Assembly (NCBI GenBank): GCA_002733575.1
Contig: NVWB01000006.1
Coordinates: 11,577 to 75,576, forward strand
Source of the DNA: Blastopirellula sp.
GTDB lineage: Bacteria > Planctomycetota > Planctomycetia > Pirellulales > Pirellulaceae
Direction: 5' to 3'
DNA length: 64,000 nucleotides
A model generated the notes under the pieces. That model searched no databases. It had not been told where the DNA came from and saw only the letters and a program-made list of their open reading frames with translations. Position numbers and translations under genes: made by a program. Positions 16,772 to 26,567 of this stretch are shown piece by piece. Position 1 is the stretch's first letter. Every line of letters begins with the position of its first letter.

Positions 16772-17491
16772 TTACCGCTGGTGATTCCAGGCGGCTTGCG
16801 AATACTTTTCGGCAACCAATTCGGCTGTAAGAGATTCAGGCCAATCAGTCATTGCCTCTGCGGCATTCCAGGCAGATCGAAGTTCGGTTCGCAGCTTATC
16901 GATAGAGACCGGCAGGTTGGTTACAAACGATTCGTGATCTCGATTCTCTCGATAATTAGGCACTTTCGGCGGTCGTTTTAGGCACTGGGAAATTAGTTCG
17001 AGAGGGAAATCGCAGAGCAAAGTTCCATGGTAAAGCAAGTGAGTTCGCTTGCAGCGGAGACTATTCCCAGAAAATTTTTGATTTTTCCAGGTCAAATCAC
17101 AGGTGCCCTGCATTGAGACGCCAGGCATCAATCGATCGAGTGCCGACTTCAATGTACCTAGCACTTCGCGGTGACAGACATCCAGCATTTTCAAATGAGG
17201 ACGTAATTCATAGCTTAAAACTACCGCATACATCAGGCAGCCAGCACCTGTTACGATGGCCGCCCCGCCGCTTGATCGGCGAAGCACAGGCACCCCAAGT
17301 TCTTTGCAAGTAACGAGATCGACCTCCTGTTCGATCTTCGAGGCTCTGCCAATCACCGCAATGGGGGATACCGGTTGCCACAAACGCAACACCTCAAGCG
17401 GCTGCTGGCTTTGCTCGGCGGTTAGCAACAGGGCCTCGTCTAAGGCCAAGTTTTCAGCTGGCTGATCCAAGGTTAAATCCAAAAACTTCAT
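16772..17491 (-). CDS. Lipoate/biotin protein ligase-like (LplA family) protein
   Basis: The 239-residue product has the LplA/LipB catalytic fold signatures: NLALDEALLL near the N-terminus, PIAVIGRAS, the RRSSGGAAIVTGAGCLMYAV loop, and the catalytic lysine region TWKNQKFSGNS followed by LLYHGTLL. Such enzymes attach or transfer lipoyl (or octanoyl) groups to dehydrogenase E2 and GcvH proteins. It is shorter than E. coli LplA because the C-terminal accessory domain is missing, so it may be an octanoyl transferase or may need a partner. ATG 17491 has AGGAG 4 bases upstream; the longer frame from 17524 is not used. Confidence 0.82.
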   Translation of the reverse strand: MKFLDLTLDQPAENLALDEALLLTAEQSQQPLEVLRLWQPVSPIAVIGRASKIEQEVDLVTCKELGVPVLRRSSGGAAIVTGAGCLMYAVVLSYELRPHLKMLDVCHREVLGTLKSALDRLMPGVSMQGTCDLTWKNQKFSGNSLRCKRTHLLYHGTLLCDFPLELISQCLKRPPKVPNYRENRDHESFVTNLPVSIDKLRTELRSAWNAAEAMTDWPESLTAELVAEKYSQAAWNHQR

Positions 17492-17671
17492 TTTTCTCCT
17501 ATTTCGAAGTGGTCGATATCGCACAGTCTAGCATAACAGACTTACTCAGCGGCTTTGCTGCCGCTTGATGGTTTTCGCTTGGGGTTCTAAACTAGAGAAT
17601 TCGGTTTAACAGGGCTGTCAGCACTGTAGGACTACCAACCAACCTCAAATTCGGCTCTTGGCCATCCATTT

Positions 17672-18778
17672 ATGAACGACACCCCAGAATCATCTTCTAA
17701 CGACCTGCCCACAGATTCGTCAACGCCTGAAACAGCGTCGCCTCAACCATCGGACAATCTCCAGCCAGAAATCTTTGTGGCCGACAATACGTTTCCCGAG
17801 GTGCAGCCGCCGAACTCGAAGTTTTTGATCCAGTTGTTTGTTGTGCCTGGCTTGATTGTGATGGGGGCATTGCTGCTGGTGATGATTCCCAAGTGGTTAA
17901 ACAATGCTACCGATGGCAACCCTGAAGATTATCTAGAAGAGCTAGAACACACCAATCATGCAACATGGCAAGCGGCTTGGAACCTAGCCGAAACAATGCG
18001 CTATGATAAAAACATCAAGATCAAAAGCGACCCCGTTTTTGCCGATAAGCTAATCGGTTTGTTACGCCGTCAACTTGATGACAAAAACCAAATTACCGAT
18101 GACAAAGCAGTTCGCTTGCGATGCTTCTTGTGTCGTTCGATTGGAACCTTGCACATTGATAATGGGCTGCCGATTTTAATTGAAGCGGCTGGCCCTGAAC
18201 GTGATTTTAAAGAGTTAGAAATGCGGTTATTTGCTCTTGAATCTTTGGCTGAATTAATCAATACATTAGGCCCAGACACTCTCCATGACAATGAAGAATT
18301 GTATAAAGTCTTGCATCAAGCATCCCTTGAACGAAGTGAGATTTCCGACGAAAAAAAACTGCGTGATCAATTACGAGTTCGCGCTGCGTATACACTTGGA
18401 GTATTAGGCGGCGAACAAGGACTCAATCAATTGGAAGGAATGACATCGGATAGTTTTTCGGATGTCCGCTACAACGCGGCCAATGGCTTGGCCCGACATG
18501 GAGACGAGCGTGCAATTCCCGTGTTGCTTGAAATGCTGGAACCAAAAATTGTTCAAGGCACAGAAAACAATAGTGTTGATTACCAAAGAATGCACAGCGG
18601 AATGGTTATCAGCAATGCGCTTCGTGCAATTAGTCTCTTCAAACACGAAAACCCGACCGCTGACTTAAGCGAAATTTCAGCAGCTATTGAGATTCTATTA
18701 AAGCAAAACGTAAATGCCGATGTACTCGAAACTGCCCGTGAAGTAGAAAAAACATTGGCCGCGAAACCAGTAGAGTAA
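17672..18778 (+). CDS. Membrane-anchored HEAT-repeat protein
   Basis: The 368-residue protein starts with about 48 Ser/Pro/Asp-rich residues, then one membrane helix (about 51-72, LIQLFVVPGLIVMGALLLVM), then a helical repeat domain. HEAT-like units are visible around DQLRVRAAYTLGVLGGEQGL and DVRYNAANGLARHGDERAIP. Such scaffolds bind proteins or lipids; the partner is unknown. The soluble domain probably faces the periplasm, given a short cytosolic N-terminus, but orientation is uncertain. A second HEAT protein lies at 24605-26260. Confidence 0.75.
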   Translation: MNDTPESSSNDLPTDSSTPETASPQPSDNLQPEIFVADNTFPEVQPPNSKFLIQLFVVPGLIVMGALLLVMIPKWLNNATDGNPEDYLEELEHTNHATWQAAWNLAETMRYDKNIKIKSDPVFADKLIGLLRRQLDDKNQITDDKAVRLRCFLCRSIGTLHIDNGLPILIEAAGPERDFKELEMRLFALESLAELINTLGPDTLHDNEELYKVLHQASLERSEISDEKKLRDQLRVRAAYTLGVLGGEQGLNQLEGMTSDSFSDVRYNAANGLARHGDERAIPVLLEMLEPKIVQGTENNSVDYQRMHSGMVISNALRAISLFKHENPTADLSEISAAIEILLKQNVNADVLETAREVEKTLAAKPVE

Positions 18779-19123
18779 ATGATTAATTCAGGTAGGTAGG
18801 TTGGCTGCTCGCCAGCCGACTTTTGAAGTGCAAAAAGATGTAACCACCAAGGCACGAAGACACAAAGAAGAAAGAGATTTATGAATTAAAAAACACAATC
18901 ACAAGCGAGAAGCAAACGTAGCTGAAGTCGTTAGACTTCAGAGAACCCTCAATGCCGAAAAATCGAATTCTTACGAATCCGGCTACAGGTTATTTGAGAT
19001 CCTGACAAATCCCAACACAAGTTGAACCGTTATGCTTCAATATATATGCAGTCGAGTGAAGTTAATTTGCAATTCCGCACTGGCAAGAAGCCAGTGGCAC
19101 GCGTAATCTAAAACCACCCAATG
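18779..19123. other. Intergenic 345 bp, repeat-rich
   Basis: Between the converging HEAT and polA genes. It contains a gccaccaaggcacgaagaca-like repeat near 18843-18865, the family D copy (18912-18988), and half of an actggc/gccagt palindrome (19077-19101) related to family F. No gene seen. Confidence 0.65.
18912..18988. repeat. Interspersed repeat, family D copy 2
   Basis: About 77 bases, matching 12925-13000 with only a handful of substitutions, including the ctgaagtcgttagacttcag palindrome. Confidence 0.8.
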
Positions 19124-22009
19124 CTACATCGGTTCGCAATCGGCCCAGTTGATGCCGCTTTTCACGTCGACTACTAGTGGCACAATCAACTCGTAAGCAG
19201 CGGACATTTCTTCTCGGACCAAACTTGCTAATTCGGGAAGATATTCTTGTGGCGATTCAAAGAGTAGCTCATCATGAATTTGCAGTAACATTTTGGCCGG
19301 TGAGTTCTCTTTTTGTAATCGGGCATGAACTTTTAGCATGGCCAGTTTGATAATATCTGCGGCTGAGCCTTGGATCACGGTATTAATCGCAGTGCGTTCT
19401 GGCATCGTGAGTTGGCGTTTGGTGCGATCTCTTTTATGAGGTGATCGCACGCCATCGACTTGTCGGCGGCGGCCTAAGGCCGTGCGGACGAAGCCATCTT
19501 TTTGACACTCTACCAAAACGTGCTCCATAAACTCATCGACGCCAGGGTAGCGTTTGAAGTAGGAATCGATGAACCCATAGGCTTCGTCTTTGTCGATATT
19601 TAGTGACTTGGCCAATCCGAAAGGGCTTTGTCCGTAAATGACGCCGAAATTAATTGCTTTCGCACTCCGGCGCTGATCGGTGGTCACTTCGTCAAGTGAA
19701 ACATTGTAGACTTCCGCCGCGACACTGGCATGAATATCTTCGTTATTCATGTACGACGCCATCATCGTTTCATCTTTTGAGAAGTGGGCCAACACGCGGA
19801 GTTCGATTTGCGAATAATCGGCCGCCAGCAGATGCCAGCCTTCGTGGCCGGCTAAAAATGCGGAGCGGATATCTCGACCTTCTTGCGTACGAACTGGGAT
19901 ATTCTGCAAATTGGGCTCGTTGGAACTCAATCGTCCAGTGGCCGCGACCACTTGATTAAACGAAGTGTGAATCCTTCCGGTCTTCTCACAAATCAACAAC
20001 GGCAAGGCATCAACATAAGTATTACGCAGCTTGGCATATTGGCGGTATTCAATAATTTTGGCCGGCAAGTCATGCAGGTGTGCCAGTTGGTCTAACACTT
20101 CGGCATCGGTACTTGCACCGGTTTTTGTTTTCTTGATAACCGGCAATTCCAGTTCTTCAAACAAGATCTTTCCCAATTGCTTGGGCGAAGCGATGTTGAA
20201 TTCATGACCAGCCAGCATATAGATCTCCGACTCTAGTTGATCCATGCGGGCAGTGAAGTCTTTGCTCAACTGGGCCAAACGCTCGGTATCGATTGAGATT
20301 CCGTTGAATTCCATTTCCACCAGGGTATCGATCAACGGAATTTCTACATTGGTAAATAGATCGTCTAATGCCTCGCTTTGTAATTTCTCACCGAGTATGG
20401 GTAGCAATCGAATCGGAACGTCCGCGTCTTCAGCGGCGTAGGGCGAGACTAGTTCGACAGGAACTTGATCCATCGTTATTTGATTTTTGCCTTTGCCGAT
20501 CAAGTCCGAAATCTTTAAGGTTTCGTGCCCTAGGTAGCGGCGAGAAAGTTCATCGAGCCCATGTGATCGTGCGCCAGCTTCTAACAGATAATGGGCCACC
20601 ATCGTATCGAAGGTGACGCCCTGCATCTCGCAGCCGGCGGAGCGAAGTACGACCATATCGTACTTCAGATTCTGACCGATCTTTTCAATGTTTGGGTTCT
20701 CTAGAATTGGGCGTAGTGTCTCAAGTGTCTTGACCGGGTCAAGGCAAACATCGCCTTCCGGGGCTCGAACGGGAATGTAGCAAGCTTTGGTTGGTGCCCA
20801 AGAGAAGGAGTAGCCTACGATATCTGCCCAACGTGGATTGGTGCTGGTGGTCTCGGTATCGACCGCAATTTGCGTTTGTTCAGAAAGCAGAGCAACCAGT
20901 TCATCAAGCTGTTCTTCGGTTTCGATCGTGGTGTAGTCCGACTCCCATTCAGTCTCAGGAGCAACTTTGTCGCCTGCTCCTGATGAACCGATTGCAAGTA
21001 ACTGCTGCGAGAGAGATCGAAATGCATAATCGCGGCACAGCCCTTCGACCGCTTCTTGATTCACCGGACTGATGCGGCAAGCGTCCCAGTCGATTTCCAA
21101 GGGAAGATCATCCACCAGCTTGACCAAGGTGCGGCTCATCAGCGCATCTTCTTTTCCGTTGATCAAATTCTCTTTCCGCTTTTTGCCAGAGATACTGTCC
21201 GCGTTCTCCAACACTTGATCAAGCGTATCAAATTTCAGCAGCAGTTCTTTGGCCAACTTCGGCCCGAACAAGGGAACGCCAGGCACATTATCAACCGAAT
21301 CGCCGACTAACGATTGAAAGTCGACAACTTGATCTGGCCGGATGCCCCAGTCTTGTTTGAGAGACTCGGCATCGTAAATGAGATGTTTCCGAATGTTATA
21401 AAGCTGTACGTTTTCGGTGATGAATTGGCGGCAGTCTTTGTCGGAAGTTACGACAACGCACTTGCCCCCTTGTTCATCCACCATTTTCGCCAGGGTGGCC
21501 AACACATCATCGGCTTCATGGTTTTCGTGCGAGATCACGGGGATGTTGAGTGCGCCTAGCATCTCTTCAATCGCTGGGATTTGTGGCACCAAGTCTTCCG
21601 GCATTTCAGAGCGGTTGACTTTGTAATCGCCATACAAGTCATGACGAAACGTGGGGCCAGGCAAATCGTAGGCACAGAGAAAGTAGTCAGGTTTCTTCTC
21701 TCGAATGAGATTGACCACATCTCGACAGAAACCATAGATGGCCGAAACTGGTTGGCCAGAAGCGCCTGTCATCGGCGGCAATGCGTGAAATACTTGGAAA
21801 ATCAAGGAGAAGGAGTCGAGAATCCAGACCTCGGCCCCTTTGAGCCCAGCGGCACCTAGTTTCTGAGTTTCAGGACTACTTACGACCGTCGATGCTGGAT
21901 TTACAGGAGCAGCGGCAGTGGGCAACTCTGGCGTTGAATCAGATTTCGTTGATTTTTCAGGGGGATTTTCGGAAAAACCGAGAGATTGTTGACGTTTATC
22001 AGGCGACAT
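19124..22009 (-). CDS. polA: DNA polymerase I
   Basis: This 961-residue enzyme fills gaps and removes RNA primers. Domain order: about 55 residues of Ser/Pro/Thr-rich extension; 5' nuclease domain from WILDSFSLIFQVFHALPP with EADDVLATLA and DSVDNVPGV; 3'-5' exonuclease domain with an intact first motif VDTETTSTNP near residue 382 and YAAEDADVPIRL; and the polymerase domain with motif A ADYSQIELRVLAHFS near 726, motif B RRSAKAINFGVIYG and motif C QIHDELLFES near 913. All catalytic acids seen are in place, so proofreading should be active. The extension is unlike E. coli PolA and has no recognised motif. Confidence 0.97.
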   Translation of the reverse strand: MSPDKRQQSLGFSENPPEKSTKSDSTPELPTAAAPVNPASTVVSSPETQKLGAAGLKGAEVWILDSFSLIFQVFHALPPMTGASGQPVSAIYGFCRDVVNLIREKKPDYFLCAYDLPGPTFRHDLYGDYKVNRSEMPEDLVPQIPAIEEMLGALNIPVISHENHEADDVLATLAKMVDEQGGKCVVVTSDKDCRQFITENVQLYNIRKHLIYDAESLKQDWGIRPDQVVDFQSLVGDSVDNVPGVPLFGPKLAKELLLKFDTLDQVLENADSISGKKRKENLINGKEDALMSRTLVKLVDDLPLEIDWDACRISPVNQEAVEGLCRDYAFRSLSQQLLAIGSSGAGDKVAPETEWESDYTTIETEEQLDELVALLSEQTQIAVDTETTSTNPRWADIVGYSFSWAPTKACYIPVRAPEGDVCLDPVKTLETLRPILENPNIEKIGQNLKYDMVVLRSAGCEMQGVTFDTMVAHYLLEAGARSHGLDELSRRYLGHETLKISDLIGKGKNQITMDQVPVELVSPYAAEDADVPIRLLPILGEKLQSEALDDLFTNVEIPLIDTLVEMEFNGISIDTERLAQLSKDFTARMDQLESEIYMLAGHEFNIASPKQLGKILFEELELPVIKKTKTGASTDAEVLDQLAHLHDLPAKIIEYRQYAKLRNTYVDALPLLICEKTGRIHTSFNQVVAATGRLSSNEPNLQNIPVRTQEGRDIRSAFLAGHEGWHLLAADYSQIELRVLAHFSKDETMMASYMNNEDIHASVAAEVYNVSLDEVTTDQRRSAKAINFGVIYGQSPFGLAKSLNIDKDEAYGFIDSYFKRYPGVDEFMEHVLVECQKDGFVRTALGRRRQVDGVRSPHKRDRTKRQLTMPERTAINTVIQGSAADIIKLAMLKVHARLQKENSPAKMLLQIHDELLFESPQEYLPELASLVREEMSAAYELIVPLVVDVKSGINWADCEPM

Positions 22010-22671
22010 GAGATATCCAGAAGCAGAGTGTCAGAAAACAGCAGGCTAATTCACGTAGATTATTGTGGTTACTAGAGTTACGATCAACCCAACGGGAAAA
22101 AGTTCTTAGTAATCTATCCCAGTTGTGTCAATCAGAAGGCTGCAAACATCTGGCCACTTCGAGGCCATTGGTTTCGTTTTTGCCACATCCCACCTCATCA
22201 CTTGTTGCAAAATGGCCACAACAGCATCAATTGCCCATTCTGAACGCAGTTACACAAAGTGTTAATTACTATAGAGTTACGAATCACCGGCTATGATAAT
22301 TGGTGCATTGGCACATCAAGTGCAATTGTATCTTTCATCGCTTTATTGCGATTCACTCGGTTTTCAGTGGCCTGCGAGACTCTCACTGAAATCACATGGT
22401 GTTCTTTATTATTAGAAATACAATGTGATACCAATTCGTTGACAGAGAGTGTTGGCTCTGACTAGAATCGAGTGATGGACAGTTGGGGATTGCGTCATCC
22501 TCTATAACTGCCCACGACCTATTAACTTATCGAATGACCGCTGGGGCGGTCAAATTCAATTTGAGAGTGGCTTTTTCTTAGCCTGATTCAACCTCTTGAA
22601 TGAATTATTCCTGATCCTGACGCTCATTATGTTCAGCGGTTGGCTCGACCGCGATACAAGGAGAACTGTAC
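22010..22671. other. Intergenic 662 bp between divergent genes
   Basis: This space holds the promoters of polA and the 22672 gene. No convincing frame is seen on either strand. A small hairpin gaccgctggggcggtc lies at 22536-22551. The right end has a good Shine-Dalgarno (aaggaga) for the next gene. The length leaves room for a small RNA, but no signature shows one. Confidence 0.5.
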
Positions 22672-24078
22672 ATGGCATCCAAAGATAGCCAAGGTCTTCA
22701 CGTTGCTGTAATTTTGTTAGTGCTTCTAGTCGTTGGACTAGGTGTGACAACTTACGTCTTTAAATCGTCTGCAGACAAAGCATACACTGCTGAAGCAACA
22801 GCAATACAGAATTTAGCTGCTGAAAAAGTGAAAGTAGATAAATTTTTGACCGAACGAAATTATCTCAAAGAGATTCTCGGACACGGTCCAGAAACAACCA
22901 TTGAAGAAATTCAAGTTGCGTTCAAAGCAGATATCAATAAATGGATTGGTGCAGATGCCCCTGCTGAGAGCAGTGATGATCCAAACTATAATTACCCCGC
23001 TTTAGCAAGTAATCACTTCCAAGCGATGGTCAAAAGTGATGCGGAAGAAGCGAAAACCTCAGAGCTTCTCACAGCCAAGTCAGCCGAGTTAATCGCTGCA
23101 ACAGAGCAAGCGAAGAAAGATAAAATTCAATTCGCCACTCAATTGGCCGCTGAAACTAAGAAATCAACCGATCTTGCTGCCGCAGCCAGTGCTGAGCGAG
23201 CCGGGTTGCAAAAAACTCAGCAAGATTTAAATACGAGACTTGCTCAGTCTCTAGCTGGTGTTCAGCAGAAAGTTGACGCCGCAAATGCAAAGGCTGCTGA
23301 TGCTGCGAAAAAACTAACGAATGCTGAAAGACTTATCATTGTCAAAAATGATCAATTGAAAGAGAACGAACCAAAATTGGGTGACTTGCCTGATGGAAGT
23401 GTTGTTTGGGTCAACCAGAAAGATCGTAAGCTTTGGATTAACTTAGGAACTTCCGACTACCTACGACCTCAAATGTCGTTCAGCGTGTATGAAAAAGGGG
23501 AAGCCAATATCGCCCGAGCTGAGAAAAAGGGAAGCATCGAAATCACAAGAGTGTTTGACTCGCACCAAGCTGAAGCTACCATCATGGATGCCGATGTGGC
23601 AAACCCAGTCATGCCTGGCGATGTCATCTTCACTCCGATCTGGGCACCTGGCCGCAAGATGGAATTCGCCTTGGTAGGATTCATGGACCTCAACAACGAT
23701 GGCAAAGATGACACCGCTCAAATCCGCCAAGCGATTGAAGTCACCGGCGGTAAAATTGCAGCTTGGGTAGAGGCAGATGGAACCCAAAAAGGAGCGATTA
23801 CCCCAGATACTCGCTACTTAATCCTGGGTGCTCAACCAACTGAAAAATCATCGTCAGCCCAATTGGCCGCCTACACTGCCTTCAAAGAAAAGGCCCGAGA
23901 CGCCGGTGTCGATTCACTGAAACTAGACCGCTTCCTTGATCGCACCGGACTAAAATCGGTCGACAAACTAATATCACTCGGTAAGACTTCTCGACTCGAA
24001 GAACTTGAAAATTCCGCACAAAAGATTCGCGACGACAACGAGTTCAAAAAACGTCGCCCCGGTGGCAGTGCTTACTAA
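22672..24078 (+). CDS. Membrane-anchored coiled-coil protein with BRCT-like segment
   Basis: The 468-residue product has one N-terminal helix (9-30, LHVAVILLVLLVVGLGVTTY), an Ala/Lys/Glu-rich coiled coil (about 40-230), a beta-rich segment (about 238-320, GSVVWVNQKDRKLWINLG to VMPGDVIFTPIW), and a C-terminal part in which FALVGFMDLNNDGKDDTAQI and VTGGKIAAWVE and TRYLILGAQP resemble a BRCT domain. The end is basic (EFKKRRPGG). I know no described function; similar architectures occur in planctomycetes. Strong aaggaga precedes the ATG by 9 bases, and a terminator follows. Confidence 0.72.
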   Translation: MASKDSQGLHVAVILLVLLVVGLGVTTYVFKSSADKAYTAEATAIQNLAAEKVKVDKFLTERNYLKEILGHGPETTIEEIQVAFKADINKWIGADAPAESSDDPNYNYPALASNHFQAMVKSDAEEAKTSELLTAKSAELIAATEQAKKDKIQFATQLAAETKKSTDLAAAASAERAGLQKTQQDLNTRLAQSLAGVQQKVDAANAKAADAAKKLTNAERLIIVKNDQLKENEPKLGDLPDGSVVWVNQKDRKLWINLGTSDYLRPQMSFSVYEKGEANIARAEKKGSIEITRVFDSHQAEATIMDADVANPVMPGDVIFTPIWAPGRKMEFALVGFMDLNNDGKDDTAQIRQAIEVTGGKIAAWVEADGTQKGAITPDTRYLILGAQPTEKSSSAQLAAYTAFKEKARDAGVDSLKLDRFLDRTGLKSVDKLISLGKTSRLEELENSAQKIRDDNEFKKRRPGGSAY

Positions 24079-24107
24079 GCAAAGACGCCTGCTAAGATAA
24101 ACAACGA

Positions 24108-24144
24108 ACAGCCATTGGACTTTAAATCCAATGGCTGTTTTTGT
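24108..24144 (+). terminator. Terminator after the coiled-coil gene
   Basis: Perfect 12-bp stem (24108-24119 with 24127-24138, acagccattgga), 7-base loop, then a T-rich run. It also faces the converging gene at 24159. Confidence 0.85.
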
Positions 24145-24158
24145 TTTCTTAAAGCGAA

Positions 24159-24602
24159 TTAATACTGCTCAACTTCAGCGAGAAATATCGAGCGGCCAAA
24201 GAGTTGTTTTCCTAGGGATTCTAAGGCCGTTTTTGAGCTTTCAAACTGAGAGTTTTGTGTGGCTTGTACGATAAAACTGGGATCAACGAACACCAGAGCC
24301 GGGTGTTCCATTTTTAGTTTTCGGGTAATTTTCTGTAGTAGTCGACAATTGTCTGTTTTAATTTCGTGTGCCTGGCACAAATTCGAGAACAGTTTTTTTG
24401 AATCGTTACATGCCACATCTTCATCGTCTACGATAAACCGCTGATAAAATAACAGCCCGATGACCACGATCACAGCAATCGCGGAAACGATGATCAGTGC
24501 TGTGTAATCAACGGTCGCAGTCTCTTCTCGAAACTGATCGCCTAGATGCCGGAAGTCGGCCTGTTGAGAGAGAAGGAAAATTGAATCGAAACGCAACAAC
24601 AT
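24159..24602 (-). CDS. Small membrane protein coupled to the HEAT-repeat gene
   Basis: The 147-residue protein has one strong membrane helix (about 34-53, TALIIVSAIAVIVVIGLLFY) with a soluble C-terminal part ending FGRSIFLAEVEQY. C-terminal CNDSKKLFSNLC and NCRLL contain three cysteines within about 20 residues, possibly a metal or redox site, though not a known motif. The ATG at 24602 lies only 2 bases after the stop of the upstream HEAT gene, which implies translational coupling and a shared job. Function unknown. Confidence 0.68.
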   Translation of the reverse strand: MLLRFDSIFLLSQQADFRHLGDQFREETATVDYTALIIVSAIAVIVVIGLLFYQRFIVDDEDVACNDSKKLFSNLCQAHEIKTDNCRLLQKITRKLKMEHPALVFVDPSFIVQATQNSQFESSKTALESLGKQLFGRSIFLAEVEQY

Positions 24603-24604
24603 GA

Positions 24605-26260
24605 TCAGGCTCCCTGTTCGGCTGAGTGAGTGGCGGAGTCTGTTTCAATTTGACCTTTTGAATCTGACGATTCGGTTTGTTTCTGATGTTTTGTTTGAGC
24701 AATTTTTTGCAAGCTCGCTTCGGCCGCTTCCTGAACGCGAACATGTCGATCCAGCATGGCCCTACGCAAACTGTCAATGCTTTCTTGGGTATCGCAGTCA
24801 CCTAACAATTCGGCAGCCAAGGCACGCACGACAAAATCTTCGTGCCCTATTAAGTTAATAAGTGGCGTCTCAAACTCTTGCTGCATGTCGATCGTTTGAA
24901 TGATACAACAAGCTCGCATCAGACGAGAGTGTGCGCCGGAATCTAGTTCTTCAAGCAACAATTGCTTCGTTTCAAGATCAATCTTCTTTACAATTAATCC
25001 ACTGCTCTGACGCACTTCGTCAGACATGGCGTCGAACGAACTCAGGTATTTTGGGAAATTGAATTCTGACAGGGCCCTGCGTGCAGTATCCATGACAATC
25101 AGATAAGGGCTATCGAGATAGTGCAATAAGATTTTGACACCTCCTGCAACTCCTCGTTCGCGAAGCTGACTCAACGCTTCAGCACAGACACTCTGCTCCT
25201 CATCCCTGACCGCAGCAGCAACTAATTGATTGGCTTCAGCAGATTTAAAATCTCTCATCGCTTCGACTGCTGCCAGGCGTCCACTTGCTTTTCCTTTGAT
25301 CAGCAAATGTCTTACCACGTTATATTTTTGTTCTTGATCAATCCGGCATTCCATCACAAATTGGACCGCACCAGCTTGCTGTAAATCGGATAATTCATCC
25401 ACCACTTTCAGATGGTCATCGGTCCAGACTACTTTCTGAATGCGCTGCAAGTTTTTCTGTACGATAGAGCTGCGACTTCCCTGTAAATAGTCCATTAACT
25501 GACCCAGGAAATGTACATCTCGACGCGATGCGATAATCCCTAATGCGGCCCCTGCTGCACGTGGGTCGTCTAGCGAACTCAGCAGCAAATCGATCACCGA
25601 ATTGCGGCGTGTTTTTTTCAGTAGATTGCTGACTTTGACAAAGATTGGCTGCAAAGGGTCTTTGAGCATGGATCGGTAGAGAGAATGCTCTCGGCTGGTT
25701 AAGATCAGATACGCATCGAGAATTTCCAGCACGCCATGATCATCCATTCGGCGAACTGATTCTTCCAACGTGGTCAAAATCTTGGAACGAACAATCTCAA
25801 GATTTTGCCTCTTGTGGTCCCTTTTCTTCGCGTCGGCATCTTCTCGAAGACTTTCAGCCAATTTAACCAAAGTTCTGGCGACAAGTTTTTGATTTGGATT
25901 ATTCTTTTCGGTGGCTGCTACCACCATGGTCGGTAGCAAGTCGTATTCGCGAAGATGCAAAATCGCATCGCAAGCGATTGTCGACTCGGCCCCTTGGGCG
26001 TCGACCGTGGCATTACGTAAGGCGCCCAAGATGGCACCAGGAAACTTGGCCAAGTCTTGCTTCCAGTCCTCTGGCATCTTTTTCCAGCGTGACAATAAAA
26101 CTTGCTGCCCTGACAGACAACGGCGTTTTAATAACGCATGAAACGCTTGCTCACGGATCTCAGGGTACTTCGAATCAATCGCAGCAATCAACACAGGCAC
26201 AGCGGCCGTATTATTGACCTTACCTAGAAGGTTGAACGTAATGCTTGTTTCTCGATTCAC
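24605..26260 (-). CDS. Large HEAT-repeat protein
   Basis: The 551-residue product is made of helical repeats throughout: for example AAVPVLIAAIDSKYPEIREQ, NQLVAAAVRDEEQSVCAEAL, and LINLIGHEDFVVRALAAELL near the C-terminus with LRRAMLDRHVRVQEAAEASL. It ends in a polar Gln/Ser/Thr tail. No catalytic motif or signal peptide is seen, so it is probably a cytosolic scaffold, perhaps recruited to the membrane by the small protein encoded 2 bases downstream. The start is GTG at 26260 with a weak upstream site; a longer N-terminus is unlikely. Confidence 0.75.
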   Translation of the reverse strand: MNRETSITFNLLGKVNNTAAVPVLIAAIDSKYPEIREQAFHALLKRRCLSGQQVLLSRWKKMPEDWKQDLAKFPGAILGALRNATVDAQGAESTIACDAILHLREYDLLPTMVVAATEKNNPNQKLVARTLVKLAESLREDADAKKRDHKRQNLEIVRSKILTTLEESVRRMDDHGVLEILDAYLILTSREHSLYRSMLKDPLQPIFVKVSNLLKKTRRNSVIDLLLSSLDDPRAAGAALGIIASRRDVHFLGQLMDYLQGSRSSIVQKNLQRIQKVVWTDDHLKVVDELSDLQQAGAVQFVMECRIDQEQKYNVVRHLLIKGKASGRLAAVEAMRDFKSAEANQLVAAAVRDEEQSVCAEALSQLRERGVAGGVKILLHYLDSPYLIVMDTARRALSEFNFPKYLSSFDAMSDEVRQSSGLIVKKIDLETKQLLLEELDSGAHSRLMRACCIIQTIDMQQEFETPLINLIGHEDFVVRALAAELLGDCDTQESIDSLRRAMLDRHVRVQEAAEASLQKIAQTKHQKQTESSDSKGQIETDSATHSAEQGA

Positions 26261-26567
26261 AATCAGTGTTACCTAAAACGAAATACTCGATGCAGCTTGG
26301 TCGCCTGTGCGAACCTAACATCAATAGAACTTTAGGTTTTGACTTAGTGATTGTGAGCTTGGCAACAAGAAGTTGAAACGATCTTCAGCGAAAGATACCG
26401 ACGTAATATTGATAATCGGCGTAATTCATATAACCGGATGTGTTTTCGAACTACGCCCATTGCAATCACAAGCGCGAAGCGTAAGCGAGGAGGAAGCTCA
26501 AACGGTAGCGGCTCCTCGCTTACGCTTCGCGCTTGTGATTGAGAAAACATCAAAATATCAACTCTAG
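26261..26567. other. Intergenic 307 bp with family B palindrome
   Basis: Between the phosphodiesterase gene and the HEAT gene, both on the minus strand. The family B palindrome (26463-26541) takes up a quarter of it; the rest must hold the HEAT promoter. No gene seen. Confidence 0.6.
26463..26541. repeat. Interspersed palindrome, family B copy 2
   Basis: Perfect 29-base arms (26463-26491 and 26513-26541) with the core gcgcgaagcgtaagcgagga, identical to copy 1 at 8988-9063 in the inner part, with different flanks (caatcaca instead of aatctca) and a different loop. Confidence 0.88.
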
